The position numbers were made by a program, and so were the translations under genes. 39,968 bases of DNA from JACRLW01 sp050181465 (GTDB taxonomy: Bacteria > Planctomycetota > UBA1135 > UBA2386), in the NCBI GenBank assembly GCA_050181465.1, contig JBFXDD010000038.1, positions 1-39,968 of the forward strand, given 5' to 3'. This document shows, piece by piece, positions 31,068 through 39,803 of the stretch (the first letter of the stretch is position 1; each line of letters opens with the position of its first letter). The notes beneath the pieces are model-generated. The model made no database searches. It saw only the letters and a list, made by a program, of their open reading frames with translations, and was not told where the DNA came from.

Positions 31068-34000
31068 TCAGAGGGTGCCGCGGAACGCGATGACGGTCTG
31101 ATTCTGGAGCGCCATCACCGTGACGTCGGTTCCGACGGTGAGTGCCGGCGCGACTGCGGGAGCATCGCCGCGGATGCGATACGCATCGCGCAGCGTTGCA
31201 CGGTCGACCGCGTGGATGAATCCGTTCGACTGGCCGACGAACAGGAATGGGCCGCTGTTCGCGAGTGCCATCCGCAACTCACTCTCGAACATGCGGGTGT
31301 CGATGGTTCGACCGCTCCTCGCATCGAGCACCGCGAGAGTCCTGCCGTGTCCGACGAAGATGCGATCGCCGTCGGCGCACGGCGCTGCGGTCGCGGATGC
31401 CAAGTCGTCGCGCAGCCAGGCCCGCGATCCCGTGAGTCCGTCGATGGCGACCAAGGTGCCGTCGTCGCCGGCGATGACGAGTCGTGAGCCCGAGACCGCG
31501 ATCGGCAGTGTGGCGCCGGCGGATACCTCCGCGCGCCAGCGCGGCTCCCCGTTCTCGATGTCCAATCCCACGGCGCGCCCGTTGGATGCGACGATGACGG
31601 CGAGGCCATCGAGCAAGATCGGGTCACATTGCACCGGAAGTTCGAGGTTCTCGCTCCAGCCGGGACGGCCGCTCGCGAGGTCGAAGGTGCGGACGGCGCC
31701 GTTCACGCCGACCGCAAGGACGACCTCCCGATTCTTGGCCCGCAACAGGAGGGGCGCGGCCTCGCAGGCCAGCCCGTCGACTTCCCAGACGATCTCGCCG
31801 TCACTCAGGCGGAGGCAGCGCAAGGTGCCGTCGACCGACCCGACGACACCGAAGTCCTTCGAGACGGCGGGAGTGGTCAGGAGGCCGGACAGGTCTTGGG
31901 TATCGCGACGCCAGCGCGTGCTGCCGGTTGCGGCATCGAGTGCGAGGATGCTCCCGGCGCGATCGATGACCAGGAGTCGGTCGTCGCCGACCGCAGACAT
32001 ACGCCGGTCCACCGAACTCGTGAGCTGCGCCGTCCAGCGCGGGAGCCGTTCCAGCAGCGCGTCGACTTCGTCGGTCTGTTGTCCCGTGAGGTCCGCGACG
32101 TGTTCAGCGTAACCATCACGTGCGATGCGCAGTTTGGCGGGACGGCCGGCAACGACCGCGACCAACAACGGCGTTCGCCCGACGTTGCGATCGTCGACGA
32201 ATACCTCTGCGTCCGTGGGCGTCGATCCGATCTGGACCGGCACCGTCACCAGTTGGTCGAAGGCGAGACCGGGATGTGCTGCGCTGAGCTCGACCAGCGC
32301 GCTGCGCGATCCGGGCCGGTCGCCGGCGGCGGTCCGCCGCGCGATGTCGGCCATCCGCGTCACGATGTCCTCGAGTTCGAGGACCTTTCGGCGGAAGTGC
32401 TCGCGCAGCTCGTCCTCTGCCGGGTGTTCGGCGGCGAGCCGTCGATAGGCAGTCAGGGCCGCAGCGAAGTCGTGTTCGTTCTCCTGGCGGACCGCGAGTT
32501 CGTAGATCGGCGTCAGCTCCTCGGCGATCTTTCGTCGACTCACTCGGTCTTCGTAGGCGATGCGGCGCTCGTCGGCGGTCGCATAGATCCCGGCGAGACG
32601 GTCGACCACCGCGAAGAGCGTCGGGAAGTCGGTGCCGAGGGAGGCGACCAGTCTCGGATCCTCCCGCACGGAGACCAGTCCTTCGACGATCCGGCGCTCC
32701 TTGGTGTGAAACTCGGCCGCGAGCTTCGCGAGTTGGGCTGCTTGATCCCCGGCCGTCTGCAGCATGGTCGGTTCCGGCGGCAGTTTCTCCGGGAGTCCCC
32801 GTGCGAAGGACTCCAAGCCGAGACGGACTGCCGCCATGCGACCCTTGAGGTCGTCCTCGAGAGCGTTGACTTCGATCCCCAGTTGTGTGCGCGCGAAGAA
32901 CACGTCCAACGCGGCCTTGTAGTCGCCGCCGTCGAACATCGTCGTCGCCTCGCTGAGCTTGGCGTCGCGAGCGGCTTCGATGTTGCGATCGCGCTCCGCA
33001 TCGGCTTCCCTGCGGGCCTGCGCGATGCGACCGGCCACGCCGACGAGTTCGTCGCGCTCGCCGAACCGGACGACCGCTTGGTCGTACAGCTCGCTCGCGC
33101 CGGCGACGTCATTCGAAGCCAGCAACGCTTCGACCTGTCCGTCGAGGCTCGAGAGCTCCGCGGTCACTCGCCAAGCGTCGAACTGAACGTAACCGGCGAA
33201 AGCGACGCCGAGCAGGATGGCGACGGTGACGAGTCCGCGCAGCCGGATCGCGATGCGGCTCGACTGCAAGTTGCGCAGGGCGCGCGCGGCGTCCTTGCGG
33301 CGATAGTCGATCTTGAGGATCTGCTCGTACGCTGCCGTGAGCCGTGCGACGTCGGTCTTCGGGTCGAGCTTGGACGCGTAGTCCAGCAGGGTTTCCACGG
33401 CCTCGTCGTTACGGCCGAGGCGAGCGAGTGCGCGGGCACGCCGCGGACGGCAGAGAGACAGATCGTCACTATCGTGTTCGAGTTGCTCGACCAGACCGAG
33501 ACAGTCGTCGAGCTGGCCGCGCTCATACAGTTCGTCGACGAGGTCGCTCGTGACCGCGAACCGCTCCTTGGGGTCGACCTGCGGCGCACGGTGAAGTGCG
33601 CCCTGGAGGTAGACCAGTACTTCGAGGGAGCGCGGGCAGATCTCGCGGGCCCGGCGCGCGAGGGCAAGCTGCACGTCCTCCTCGGGCTCCAGATCCGCGG
33701 CCTCGATCAGTGCCTTGGAGGCCAGTCGAGCGTCGCCGGCGCGAGCGAGGATGTCCGCCGCGCGTTCGGTGGTCGACCGCAGACGGTGTTCGCCGCGATC
33801 GAGGATCGCTTGCACCGTCAGTGCTGCGCGGCGCGGTTCGCCGGTGGTGAGCAACTGCTCGGCAACCGTCAAGCCCTCGTCCATCGCGATGCGACGGAGC
33901 ACTCCCGTCTCGTACAGCTCGCGCACCAGACGCGAACACTCGAAGACGCCGAGCAACGTGACGTCGGCGAGTTCGCGCAGAGTGCAGCGGCGCTCGACTC

Positions 34001-34715
34001 CCTCGACGACGGCCCGCTCGTTGTCGCCCAGGTCGGCGATGTCGGCACCGTCGCGCAGCACGAAGATCTCGTCCAGGCTGCGGACGGTCTCGAAGATCCG
34101 CTGCCACTCGTCGGACCGGCGAGCGACTTCCAGGAGGACGCCGTTGACGTCGAACTGGGGGGTGGCGGCGATCTGAGCAGCCAGCTCGGGAGAGCCGACG
34201 GCGCCTCGATAGAATTCGAAGGAACCCTGCTGCCAGGTGAAGAGTGCGAAGAGGTCTTCCTGGATCTGGTTGGCGACGACGTCCTCGATCTCTTCTTCGG
34301 TGACCAGGCCGTTCGCCACCAGTGTCGCTCCCAGGGGCTGACGGGTGCGCTTCTGCTCGACCAGCGCCGAGCGAAGTTGGTCCGTGGAGATCAGCCCGGC
34401 GCGTGCAAGTCGCTGTCCCAGTCGCAACGTCTCCATCCGCTTGGGTACGATGCAGCGGATGTATCCGTCGGCGAAATGGATGTCGCGCGATTCGATCGCG
34501 CCTTGGATGCGCAGGAGGCCTTCCATCTTGGACATCGCCAAGGTCTGGAAGATGTCCGACAGGCTGATCTTCTGGAGATCGCCACGCATGGTGACTTCGC
34601 GTTCGGCCGGCGCTTCCGACTTGCCGGCGGCACGCCCCGCGCTGCCTGCTGATGGCGGGGGGGACTGGGCGAGCAAGAAATCGACCTCGTCCTTTTCCAG
34701 CAACCGATCACTCAT
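31068..34715 (-). CDS. PATAN (DUF4388) / MshEN-like / TPR / PEGA / PQQ-propeller membrane protein
   Basis: 1215 residues. Residues 1-17 (LLEKDEVDFLLAQS) resemble the CheY-binding N-terminal peptide of FliM (SQDEIDALL). Residues 42-95 are a PATAN/DUF4388 domain (DLQKISLSDIFQTLAMSKME). Residues 95-170 resemble the MshEN fold (LRLGQRLARAGLISTDQL and LGATLVANGLVTEEEIE). Helical TPR-like repeats follow to about 490, and a membrane helix near 500 (LVTVAILLGVAFAGYV). The outer part has coiled helices, a PEGA domain near 820-875 (DAEVFVDDRNVGRTPLLVAV), and a PQQ/quinoprotein-like propeller from about 890 to the end (SILALDAATGSTRWRR). The layout suggests a signalling or assembly scaffold reaching from cytoplasm to periplasm. 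No catalytic motif is seen. Its start lies 12 bases from an ATG on the opposite strand that is out of frame with the next gene. Confidence 0.85.
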   Translation of the reverse strand: MSDRLLEKDEVDFLLAQSPPPSAGSAGRAAGKSEAPAEREVTMRGDLQKISLSDIFQTLAMSKMEGLLRIQGAIESRDIHFADGYIRCIVPKRMETLRLGQRLARAGLISTDQLRSALVEQKRTRQPLGATLVANGLVTEEEIEDVVANQIQEDLFALFTWQQGSFEFYRGAVGSPELAAQIAATPQFDVNGVLLEVARRSDEWQRIFETVRSLDEIFVLRDGADIADLGDNERAVVEGVERRCTLRELADVTLLGVFECSRLVRELYETGVLRRIAMDEGLTVAEQLLTTGEPRRAALTVQAILDRGEHRLRSTTERAADILARAGDARLASKALIEAADLEPEEDVQLALARRAREICPRSLEVLVYLQGALHRAPQVDPKERFAVTSDLVDELYERGQLDDCLGLVEQLEHDSDDLSLCRPRRARALARLGRNDEAVETLLDYASKLDPKTDVARLTAAYEQILKIDYRRKDAARALRNLQSSRIAIRLRGLVTVAILLGVAFAGYVQFDAWRVTAELSSLDGQVEALLASNDVAGASELYDQAVVRFGERDELVGVAGRIAQARREADAERDRNIEAARDAKLSEATTMFDGGDYKAALDVFFARTQLGIEVNALEDDLKGRMAAVRLGLESFARGLPEKLPPEPTMLQTAGDQAAQLAKLAAEFHTKERRIVEGLVSVREDPRLVASLGTDFPTLFAVVDRLAGIYATADERRIAYEDRVSRRKIAEELTPIYELAVRQENEHDFAAALTAYRRLAAEHPAEDELREHFRRKVLELEDIVTRMADIARRTAAGDRPGSRSALVELSAAHPGLAFDQLVTVPVQIGSTPTDAEVFVDDRNVGRTPLLVAVVAGRPAKLRIARDGYAEHVADLTGQQTDEVDALLERLPRWTAQLTSSVDRRMSAVGDDRLLVIDRAGSILALDAATGSTRWRRDTQDLSGLLTTPAVSKDFGVVGSVDGTLRCLRLSDGEIVWEVDGLACEAAPLLLRAKNREVVLAVGVNGAVRTFDLASGRPGWSENLELPVQCDPILLDGLAVIVASNGRAVGLDIENGEPRWRAEVSAGATLPIAVSGSRLVIAGDDGTLVAIDGLTGSRAWLRDDLASATAAPCADGDRIFVGHGRTLAVLDARSGRTIDTRMFESELRMALANSGPFLFVGQSNGFIHAVDRATLRDAYRIRGDAPAVAPALTVGTDVTVMALQNQTVIAFRGTL

Positions 34716-34791
34716 CGAATCACCATGTCCACGCGATCACGAGCGCAGTTCCCCGCCACGGCTCGGTCGTCGTGAACTCGACGCGCGGGCA

Positions 34792-36282
34792 GTGGTTCTC
34801 GGACTCCTCGTGATGACAGGCGCCGTCTTTATCGGATCGTCGAGCGGGTCGGCTCAACGGCCTTCTCCGCAGGCGGGCTCGGTGCCGATCGTGATCGATT
34901 TCGCCCAGATCGAGTCTCACTTCCGGACGCAACTCGACCCGGCGCGCACGGAGCGATGGCGAGGGGCATTCGCCGATGCGCAGTCCCTGGGCGACTGCGC
35001 GGTCGACGCCCTCGCGGAACTTGCGCACCGCCGCCGCGCCGATCCTCGCGAGTGGCTGTTGTGTCATGCCGCAATTGCGGCCGCCGGCGGGGACGCCGCG
35101 GAAACTCTGCTGCTTCGCGCGTTGGCGGGTGCCGACAACGACCGGACCCAATTCGGTCTCGCGATGCTGGTAGCCCTCGGCCGCGGCGGCTCGGCAACGT
35201 GGGAACTCGGCGGCCCGGCCTTGGAGCGACTTTCGAAGAGCGCTCCCATTGTCCAGGCGGCGGCCCTTCTCGCGCGCACGCGTCTGCGTGGTGCGCCGCG
35301 ACCGGCGCTGTCGAGCTATGACGCGATCGACACTGCGGTCGCGGCCGCGGCTCGTCTTTGCGGTTCTCAGCCTGAGACGAAGTCGGTTCGGCGCGATCGT
35401 CCGGATCTGCTCCAGAGAGCGGAGTGGCTCGGCGCGGTCGGCACCCCGATCGCGCCGTCGCAGATGGCAGACATTCGCGACGCGCTGTCGCGCCGGGACC
35501 CCGCGGGCCGTGCCGCCCGCATCGATGCGGCGATCCGATTGGCAGCGACCGACGACCCGAGTGAGTTCGGTGCATCGCTTCACGGGCTCGAGCCGGAGGT
35601 CGCGACGGTGTTGGCGTCGAGCCCGACCTGGCGCCGCGTGCTCGCCGCGGTCGATCTCGTGCCGGTCGATCGCATCGAACCGCCATGGCGCGCTCGCGCG
35701 GCACTTGCCTTCGTGCTCCTCGCGGATGGCGCGGCGCTACGCGATGCGGCCGGCGCCTGGGCCAGCGATCGTGACATTGCCGCCGTCGGGCACTTGGCCC
35801 TCGCCTGCCGGCTGCTACGGGCGCGGCTGGCCGGCGTCGAGGACGCCGTCGATCTCGCGTGGGCGAGCGAATTACCCGACCACGGTTGTCGGGAATGGGT
35901 GCGCCTTGCGGGCGGCGGCCGGCCGCTGACCCGCGTCGCGCAGACCGGTGTCGTCGAGATCGACCGACTCCTGTCGACTTGGTCCGGCGATCGCCTGCTC
36001 GAGCTCGGCGATCGCGCGATGCTCATGGTCACGGAGCGGGGGCTGACAGCCCTCGGCGCCCATCCCGGCAACCTGCGCCGCGAGCGCGAGCTCGAACTGA
36101 TCGCGGAACTCACGCTCGTCGGCAGCCATCACGCGGCTGCCGTTCTCGGGGTCGATGCTTCCGATCGACTGCGACCGCGCGGCATCCCACTGTCGGACGA
36201 GGTGTTCGCGATCGTGTTCGAGTACTGGCGATTCGTCAGGGACACAGCAAGTCGACGAGTCGATCCAGGTCGCCTGCGGTGA
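34792..36282 (+). CDS. Secreted or anchored alpha-helical hypothetical protein
   Basis: About 496 residues from GTG 34792; ATG 34813 is the alternative, and the longer frame from 34345 is antisense to the PATAN gene. The N-terminus LGLLVMTGAVFIGSSSGSAQ looks like a signal peptide. The body is rich in Ala, Leu, Arg and Asp with HEAT-like helix pairs (LLLRALAGADNDRTQFGLAMLVALG and WRRVLAAVDLVPVDRIEP). No conserved enzyme motif. The final 47 bases overlap the 3' end of the cysteine desulfurase gene on the other strand. I do not recognise a family; the start is the weakest part of the call. Confidence 0.68.
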   Translation: MVLGLLVMTGAVFIGSSSGSAQRPSPQAGSVPIVIDFAQIESHFRTQLDPARTERWRGAFADAQSLGDCAVDALAELAHRRRADPREWLLCHAAIAAAGGDAAETLLLRALAGADNDRTQFGLAMLVALGRGGSATWELGGPALERLSKSAPIVQAAALLARTRLRGAPRPALSSYDAIDTAVAAAARLCGSQPETKSVRRDRPDLLQRAEWLGAVGTPIAPSQMADIRDALSRRDPAGRAARIDAAIRLAATDDPSEFGASLHGLEPEVATVLASSPTWRRVLAAVDLVPVDRIEPPWRARAALAFVLLADGAALRDAAGAWASDRDIAAVGHLALACRLLRARLAGVEDAVDLAWASELPDHGCREWVRLAGGGRPLTRVAQTGVVEIDRLLSTWSGDRLLELGDRAMLMVTERGLTALGAHPGNLRRERELELIAELTLVGSHHAAAVLGVDASDRLRPRGIPLSDEVFAIVFEYWRFVRDTASRRVDPGRLR

Positions 36283-37369
36283 TCTCGGGGCCGGGACTCA
36301 CTCGGACCGTCCCGCGGGCTTGGCTGCCGAGATGTGCGTGGATCCACGGCGCGCAGTGAAAACCGCTACGCAAGGTGATGCCGTGGCCCGCGGCGAGGAT
36401 CGCGACTTCCTGCGGATCGAAGCCGTCCAGCTCGAACGAGAGAATCGGTAGACGAGGTGTCGTCCGAGGGGAGTGGGATCGAGCCCCGAGGTCGCGCTGC
36501 AGGCGGTCTGCGAAGTGATCGAGCGCGATCAGAGCCGACTCGAAGGTCCTTCGCGGGACCGCGTCTCGTTCGATCAGTGCGGCGCGGAGACCCAGAATCG
36601 CGGGGGTGTTGGGTGTGCCCGCTTCCAGCACCGTCGGCCATTCCGCGGGATGCTTCGCGAGGTCCGAAGTGGACCCGCTGCCGCCGGGCTTCGGGGGTAC
36701 GAGCGCGGTGTCGCTGCGTGCCAAGACGAAGCCGAGGCCCGGCGGGCCCCACAGCGCCTTGTGCGCGGAGCCGACGAGGAAGTCGGCGCGCTGCGGAAGT
36801 GCGAGGTGACCGATCGACTGACACACATCGACGATCGACAGCGTTCCGAGTTCGCGGGCGGCGGTCAGGCAGGCATCGACGTCGAGCACGGCACCGGTGA
36901 CATTGCTCGCGTGGTTGAGCACACAGAGTCTCGTCGCGCCGCACTCCAGCGCCGCCGCGACGGCCGCCGGTTCGACGCAACCGTTCGCATCGCAGGGGAC
37001 GACCTCGAGGTCGAGTTGCAGCCGGTCTCGCAAGGAAAGCAGCGGCCGGGCGACGGCTGCGTGCTCGATCGCGGTGGTGACCACGCGATCTCTGGGTCGT
37101 AGCAGCGCGAGAAAGAGCAGATGGAGGGACTCGGTCGCACCGGAGGTGAACGCGCACCGTTCGCCGGGCAACTTCGCGAGCGCAGCGAGACGTCGGCGGG
37201 TGTCGTCCACTTCGGCGCGCACCTGGTCGTGCGCGGCGGAGACGCCGCGATCCGCGCTGACTCCGAGTTCCTCGTACCATCGTCGGACGGCCGCGACGAC
37301 CGCACCCGACTTTGGGAAGGACGTCGAGGCGTGATCGAGGTACAGCGGAGTGAGCGTCGGCGTCGTCAT
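36236..37369 (-). CDS. Cysteine desulfurase family PLP enzyme (class V)
   Basis: 377 residues from ATG 37369 (4-base overlap with the E1-like gene). Features of the fold: YLDHASTSFPKSGAV at the N-terminus, FTSGATESLHLL, the cofactor-binding His in TTAIEHAAVARP, and VDVCQSIGHLAL with the Asp that contacts the pyridine nitrogen. The Schiff-base lysine is in GSAHKALWGPPG. The C-terminal RSGFHCAPWIH has the cysteine of SufS/CsdA-type enzymes. It should remove sulfur from cysteine as a persulfide, here most likely for the adjacent E1-like enzyme. An isopenicillin-epimerase-like activity is an alternative. Confidence 0.9.
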   Translation of the reverse strand: MTTPTLTPLYLDHASTSFPKSGAVVAAVRRWYEELGVSADRGVSAAHDQVRAEVDDTRRRLAALAKLPGERCAFTSGATESLHLLFLALLRPRDRVVTTAIEHAAVARPLLSLRDRLQLDLEVVPCDANGCVEPAAVAAALECGATRLCVLNHASNVTGAVLDVDACLTAARELGTLSIVDVCQSIGHLALPQRADFLVGSAHKALWGPPGLGFVLARSDTALVPPKPGGSGSTSDLAKHPAEWPTVLEAGTPNTPAILGLRAALIERDAVPRRTFESALIALDHFADRLQRDLGARSHSPRTTPRLPILSFELDGFDPQEVAILAAGHGITLRSGFHCAPWIHAHLGSQARGTVRVSPGPEITAGDLDRLVDLLCP

Positions 37370-38409
37370 CCACCCAGCCAGCGGTCGTAGAGGCTTGCGG
37401 CGCGCTGAGGATCTGCGGTGCCGAAGATCAGCGCACGACCGTCGCGAAACAACGAGATGCGGCAGCCCTCGACCGCGAATCGCAAGAGGTGGGGTGAGGT
37501 CTCGGTGGGGACGCCGACCCCGCGCAAACGGGCGGCGATCGTCGCGAAGTCCACCGCCTGCGCGAGGGCGGGTCGAACCTGCACGGTGTCCCGGCCACAC
37601 ATTCGGAGCCGTTCGGGAGCGGCCTCGGCGAGTGCGGGGAAGCTGCGCGTGCCGCAGGTCGGACACTCAGGTCGCGGGCGGCTGTCCGCAAAGTGCTCGC
37701 GCCAACGCCCGCTCCACAGATCGACAGCACGCAAGGTGCCGAGTCCGAGGTCGCGGTCGCCGGTCAAGATCCGCAGCGCCGTGGCGGTCGCCAATCCGGC
37801 GACGACGCGAACCGCCGGTTCGAAGACACCTGCAGTCTCACAGGTCGCGACCGAGCCGCTGGGCGGCGGCTCCGACAGCCGGCAGCGGAGACAAGGTGTC
37901 ACGCCGGGCAGGATTGCGGTGGTGCAACCCTGACTGCCGACCACGCCGGCGTAGATCCACGGCACGGAATCGCGGACGGCTAGGTCGTTGAGCAGGAAAC
38001 GCGTGGCGAAGTTGTCCGTGCAGTCCATCGCGAGCTGCGGACGGGGATCCAGTCGATCCCAAAGGCCGCGATCGAACTCGGCGATCCGCGCGTCGAGTGT
38101 GACGGCGGAATCGATCGACGCCAGTCGCTCGGCGGCAGCCAGCGCCTTGGGGCGCTGGTCGGCGGCGTCGGCCTCGCAGTAGAGCGTCTGCCGCTGGAGA
38201 TTGTGAAACTCGACGACGTCGCGATCGACGAGCGTGAGTCGCCCCACTCCGGCTCGGGTGAGGGCGTCGGCGGCGTGCGAACCGGTCGCTCCAAGGCCCA
38301 CGAGAATCACGTGACTCTCGCGCAGCCGCGCCTGACCCTCCGGCCCGATCGGGCCGAATCGAACCTGGCGCGCGTGTCGCTCTGCCCGCGCCGGTTCGTT
38401 CGAGGTCAC
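37366..38409 (-). CDS. E1-like ThiF/MoeB/HesA adenylyltransferase
   Basis: 347 residues from GTG 38409, overlapping the ferredoxin stop (GTGA). The Rossmann motif is VGLGATGSHAADALTRAGVG, followed by LVDRDVVEFHNLQRQTLY; DCTDNFATRFLLNDLA is the adenylation site. Two zinc CxxC pairs are present (CLRC and CPTC), and the cysteine in VGSQGCTTAILPG is near the thioester position. The C-terminal 65 residues form an extra ubiquitin-like or small alpha/beta domain (FRDGRALIFGTADP then SLYDRWLGG). It activates the C-terminus of a ThiS/MoaD-like carrier for sulfur transfer. No carrier gene is in this window. Confidence 0.9.
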   Translation of the reverse strand: MTSNEPARAERHARQVRFGPIGPEGQARLRESHVILVGLGATGSHAADALTRAGVGRLTLVDRDVVEFHNLQRQTLYCEADAADQRPKALAAAERLASIDSAVTLDARIAEFDRGLWDRLDPRPQLAMDCTDNFATRFLLNDLAVRDSVPWIYAGVVGSQGCTTAILPGVTPCLRCRLSEPPPSGSVATCETAGVFEPAVRVVAGLATATALRILTGDRDLGLGTLRAVDLWSGRWREHFADSRPRPECPTCGTRSFPALAEAAPERLRMCGRDTVQVRPALAQAVDFATIAARLRGVGVPTETSPHLLRFAVEGCRISLFRDGRALIFGTADPQRAASLYDRWLGG

Positions 38410-38651
38410 GACTTCTCGAAATACAGGCGGTTGGTCTCCGCGAACCCAGTCCACTCCGCGGGCAGGTCGTCTTCGGCGAAGATCGCGCTGACCGGGCAGG
38501 CATCGACGCACAGCGTGCAGTCGATGCAGTCGTTGGGGTTGATGTAGAGCTGCGGATCGCCGTCGGCGCCGTGGATGCAATCCACCGGGCAGACGTCGAC
38601 GCAGGCCTTGTCCTTCACATCGATGCAGGGTTGAGCGATGACGTGGGTCAT
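38406..38651 (-). CDS. 7Fe ferredoxin ([3Fe-4S][4Fe-4S])
   Basis: 81 residues from ATG 38651. Cysteines are at 9, 17, 21, 25, 42, 45, 48 and 52. Cys9, Cys17 and Cys52 fit the 3Fe-4S cluster of the Azotobacter FdI type, because the CxxC partner of Cys9 is missing. Cys21, Cys42, Cys45 and Cys48 fit the 4Fe-4S cluster; Cys25 is the extra one seen in this family. It is a low-potential electron carrier and heads the operon with the E1-like and desulfurase genes. Confidence 0.93.
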   Translation of the reverse strand: MTHVIAQPCIDVKDKACVDVCPVDCIHGADGDPQLYINPNDCIDCTLCVDACPVSAIFAEDDLPAEWTGFAETNRLYFEKS

Positions 38652-38758
38652 GAAACGTTTGCGAACGGGGGAATCGTGATGAGTCGCTCGGGAGCGTAGG
38701 AGCCCCGGGCCAAAAGGCAAGCCGGCCGAGATGGCGGCCGAGTCGTGCCGCGGTTCCA

Positions 38759-38841
38759 TGCGAGAGGAGGGACTCGAACCCTCACGGGTGTAACCCCACT
38801 GGGACCTAAACCCAGCGCGTCTGCCGTTTCGCCACTCTCGC
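38759..38841 (-). tRNA. tRNA-Leu, anticodon UAG
   Basis: Read on the minus strand, the acceptor GCGAGAG pairs with CTCTCGC and the discriminator is A. The anticodon arm is CTGGG-TTTAGGT-CCCAG, giving anticodon TAG (reads CUA and related Leu codons). A long variable arm (TGGGGTTACACCCG) is typical of class II tRNA. The T-arm is GAGGG-TTCGAGT-CCCTC. The CCA end is not encoded. All stems are intact. Confidence 0.97.
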
Positions 38842-38870
38842 CCATGGCCGCGCCGCCCGGGCTCGCAATC

Positions 38871-39629
38871 TCAGTGTGCGGCTTCGTCCTGCATTCGGAC
38901 CGCGATCACCGCGAGCAAGTCCTTGATCCGGTTCTCGACGGCGTTCACGTTGATGACATTCTCGACGACGATCGCCTCGCGCGAGGTCGAGGGGTAGAAA
39001 ATCAAGCGGCCGCTCCGCAAGAGCACGAACTCGAACAGGTCGTAGATCTCCTTGTTGAGGCGCAGCCCGGAGGTCGGCATGCGGGTCACGTCGCCTAGGT
39101 AGCCGTGGTGGTGGAGGATCTCGCGATGATTGACCTCATAGTAGTTGAAGCGGGTGTTGATCACGACGCACAGAAACATGATCGCGAGGAAGGCGGACAC
39201 GAACCCGTAGAACTGCGTGTTCATCCGCACGTCGATGGTGTCGAGCGCGGCGCGGATGCCGCCGCCGATGTTCCAGATCGAGTCCGCCCAGCCGAGACCG
39301 AGTAGCAGCGCGGCGATGATCGCGATCAGCGTGATCGACTTGATCCGTGAGAAGTCGAAGGCGAACACCAGCAGGTTCATGAAGAACACGACCAGGAAGG
39401 TGTTCCCGCAGGCTCGGCTGCCGATTTGCACCGCGGTCGCTACGCCTTCGGATGTGCTCGGCGCGGCGCTGCTGCCGCTGAACAGTTGGATCAACCAGCA
39501 CACCATCGCCGCGACCATCGTGGGGTAGAGAAACACGATCTTCGGCCATGGCCGGATGATCACGTTGCTCGGGCGTCCGCCGGCGGTGCCCGCGGCGGTT
39601 GGAGTGGAGGTGGGGGCGATCTCGGTCAT
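38871..39629 (-). CDS. Integral membrane protein of unknown function
   Basis: 252 residues from ATG 39629. After a 30-residue polar start come four membrane helices (IVFLYPTMVAAMVCWLIQLF, TFLVVFFMNLLVFAF, SITLIAIIAALLLGLGW and FVSAFLAIMFLCVVINT). A soluble C-terminal half of about 80 residues has HHHGYLGDVTRMPTSGLRL and LRSGRLIFYPSTSREAIVVE. A link to PilZ or bacterial PH-like domains at the C-terminus is possible but not shown. I do not recognise the family. Upstream (39630-39803) I see no further feature. Confidence 0.8.
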   Translation of the reverse strand: MTEIAPTSTPTAAGTAGGRPSNVIIRPWPKIVFLYPTMVAAMVCWLIQLFSGSSAAPSTSEGVATAVQIGSRACGNTFLVVFFMNLLVFAFDFSRIKSITLIAIIAALLLGLGWADSIWNIGGGIRAALDTIDVRMNTQFYGFVSAFLAIMFLCVVINTRFNYYEVNHREILHHHGYLGDVTRMPTSGLRLNKEIYDLFEFVLLRSGRLIFYPSTSREAIVVENVINVNAVENRIKDLLAVIAVRMQDEAAH

Positions 39630-39803
39630 TGGAATGGAAGTCGCTCGCTTCGCGATCGGTGCGAGGCGCGATCGTCGGGGCTGTCGTGGATCGGGTCAAC
39701 GTTGTCGGACCGCTCGGAAGATATTCATGAATCGCGCCGTCCGGTCGAAACGTGCGCGGGCACGCGGCGCCGGACAGCGATACGATCGAGGGCTTGACGA
39801 ACC

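Noticed and set aside
31629..34652. A 1007-codon open frame on the plus strand
   Set aside because: It is exactly antisense to the PATAN/TPR/PEGA/propeller gene, which has clear domains throughout. The plus frame shows none.
34728..34730. ATG at 34728 as the start of the rightward hypothetical gene
   Set aside because: It is out of frame with the long conserved-looking body of the gene. GTG 34792 is in frame and gives a signal peptide.
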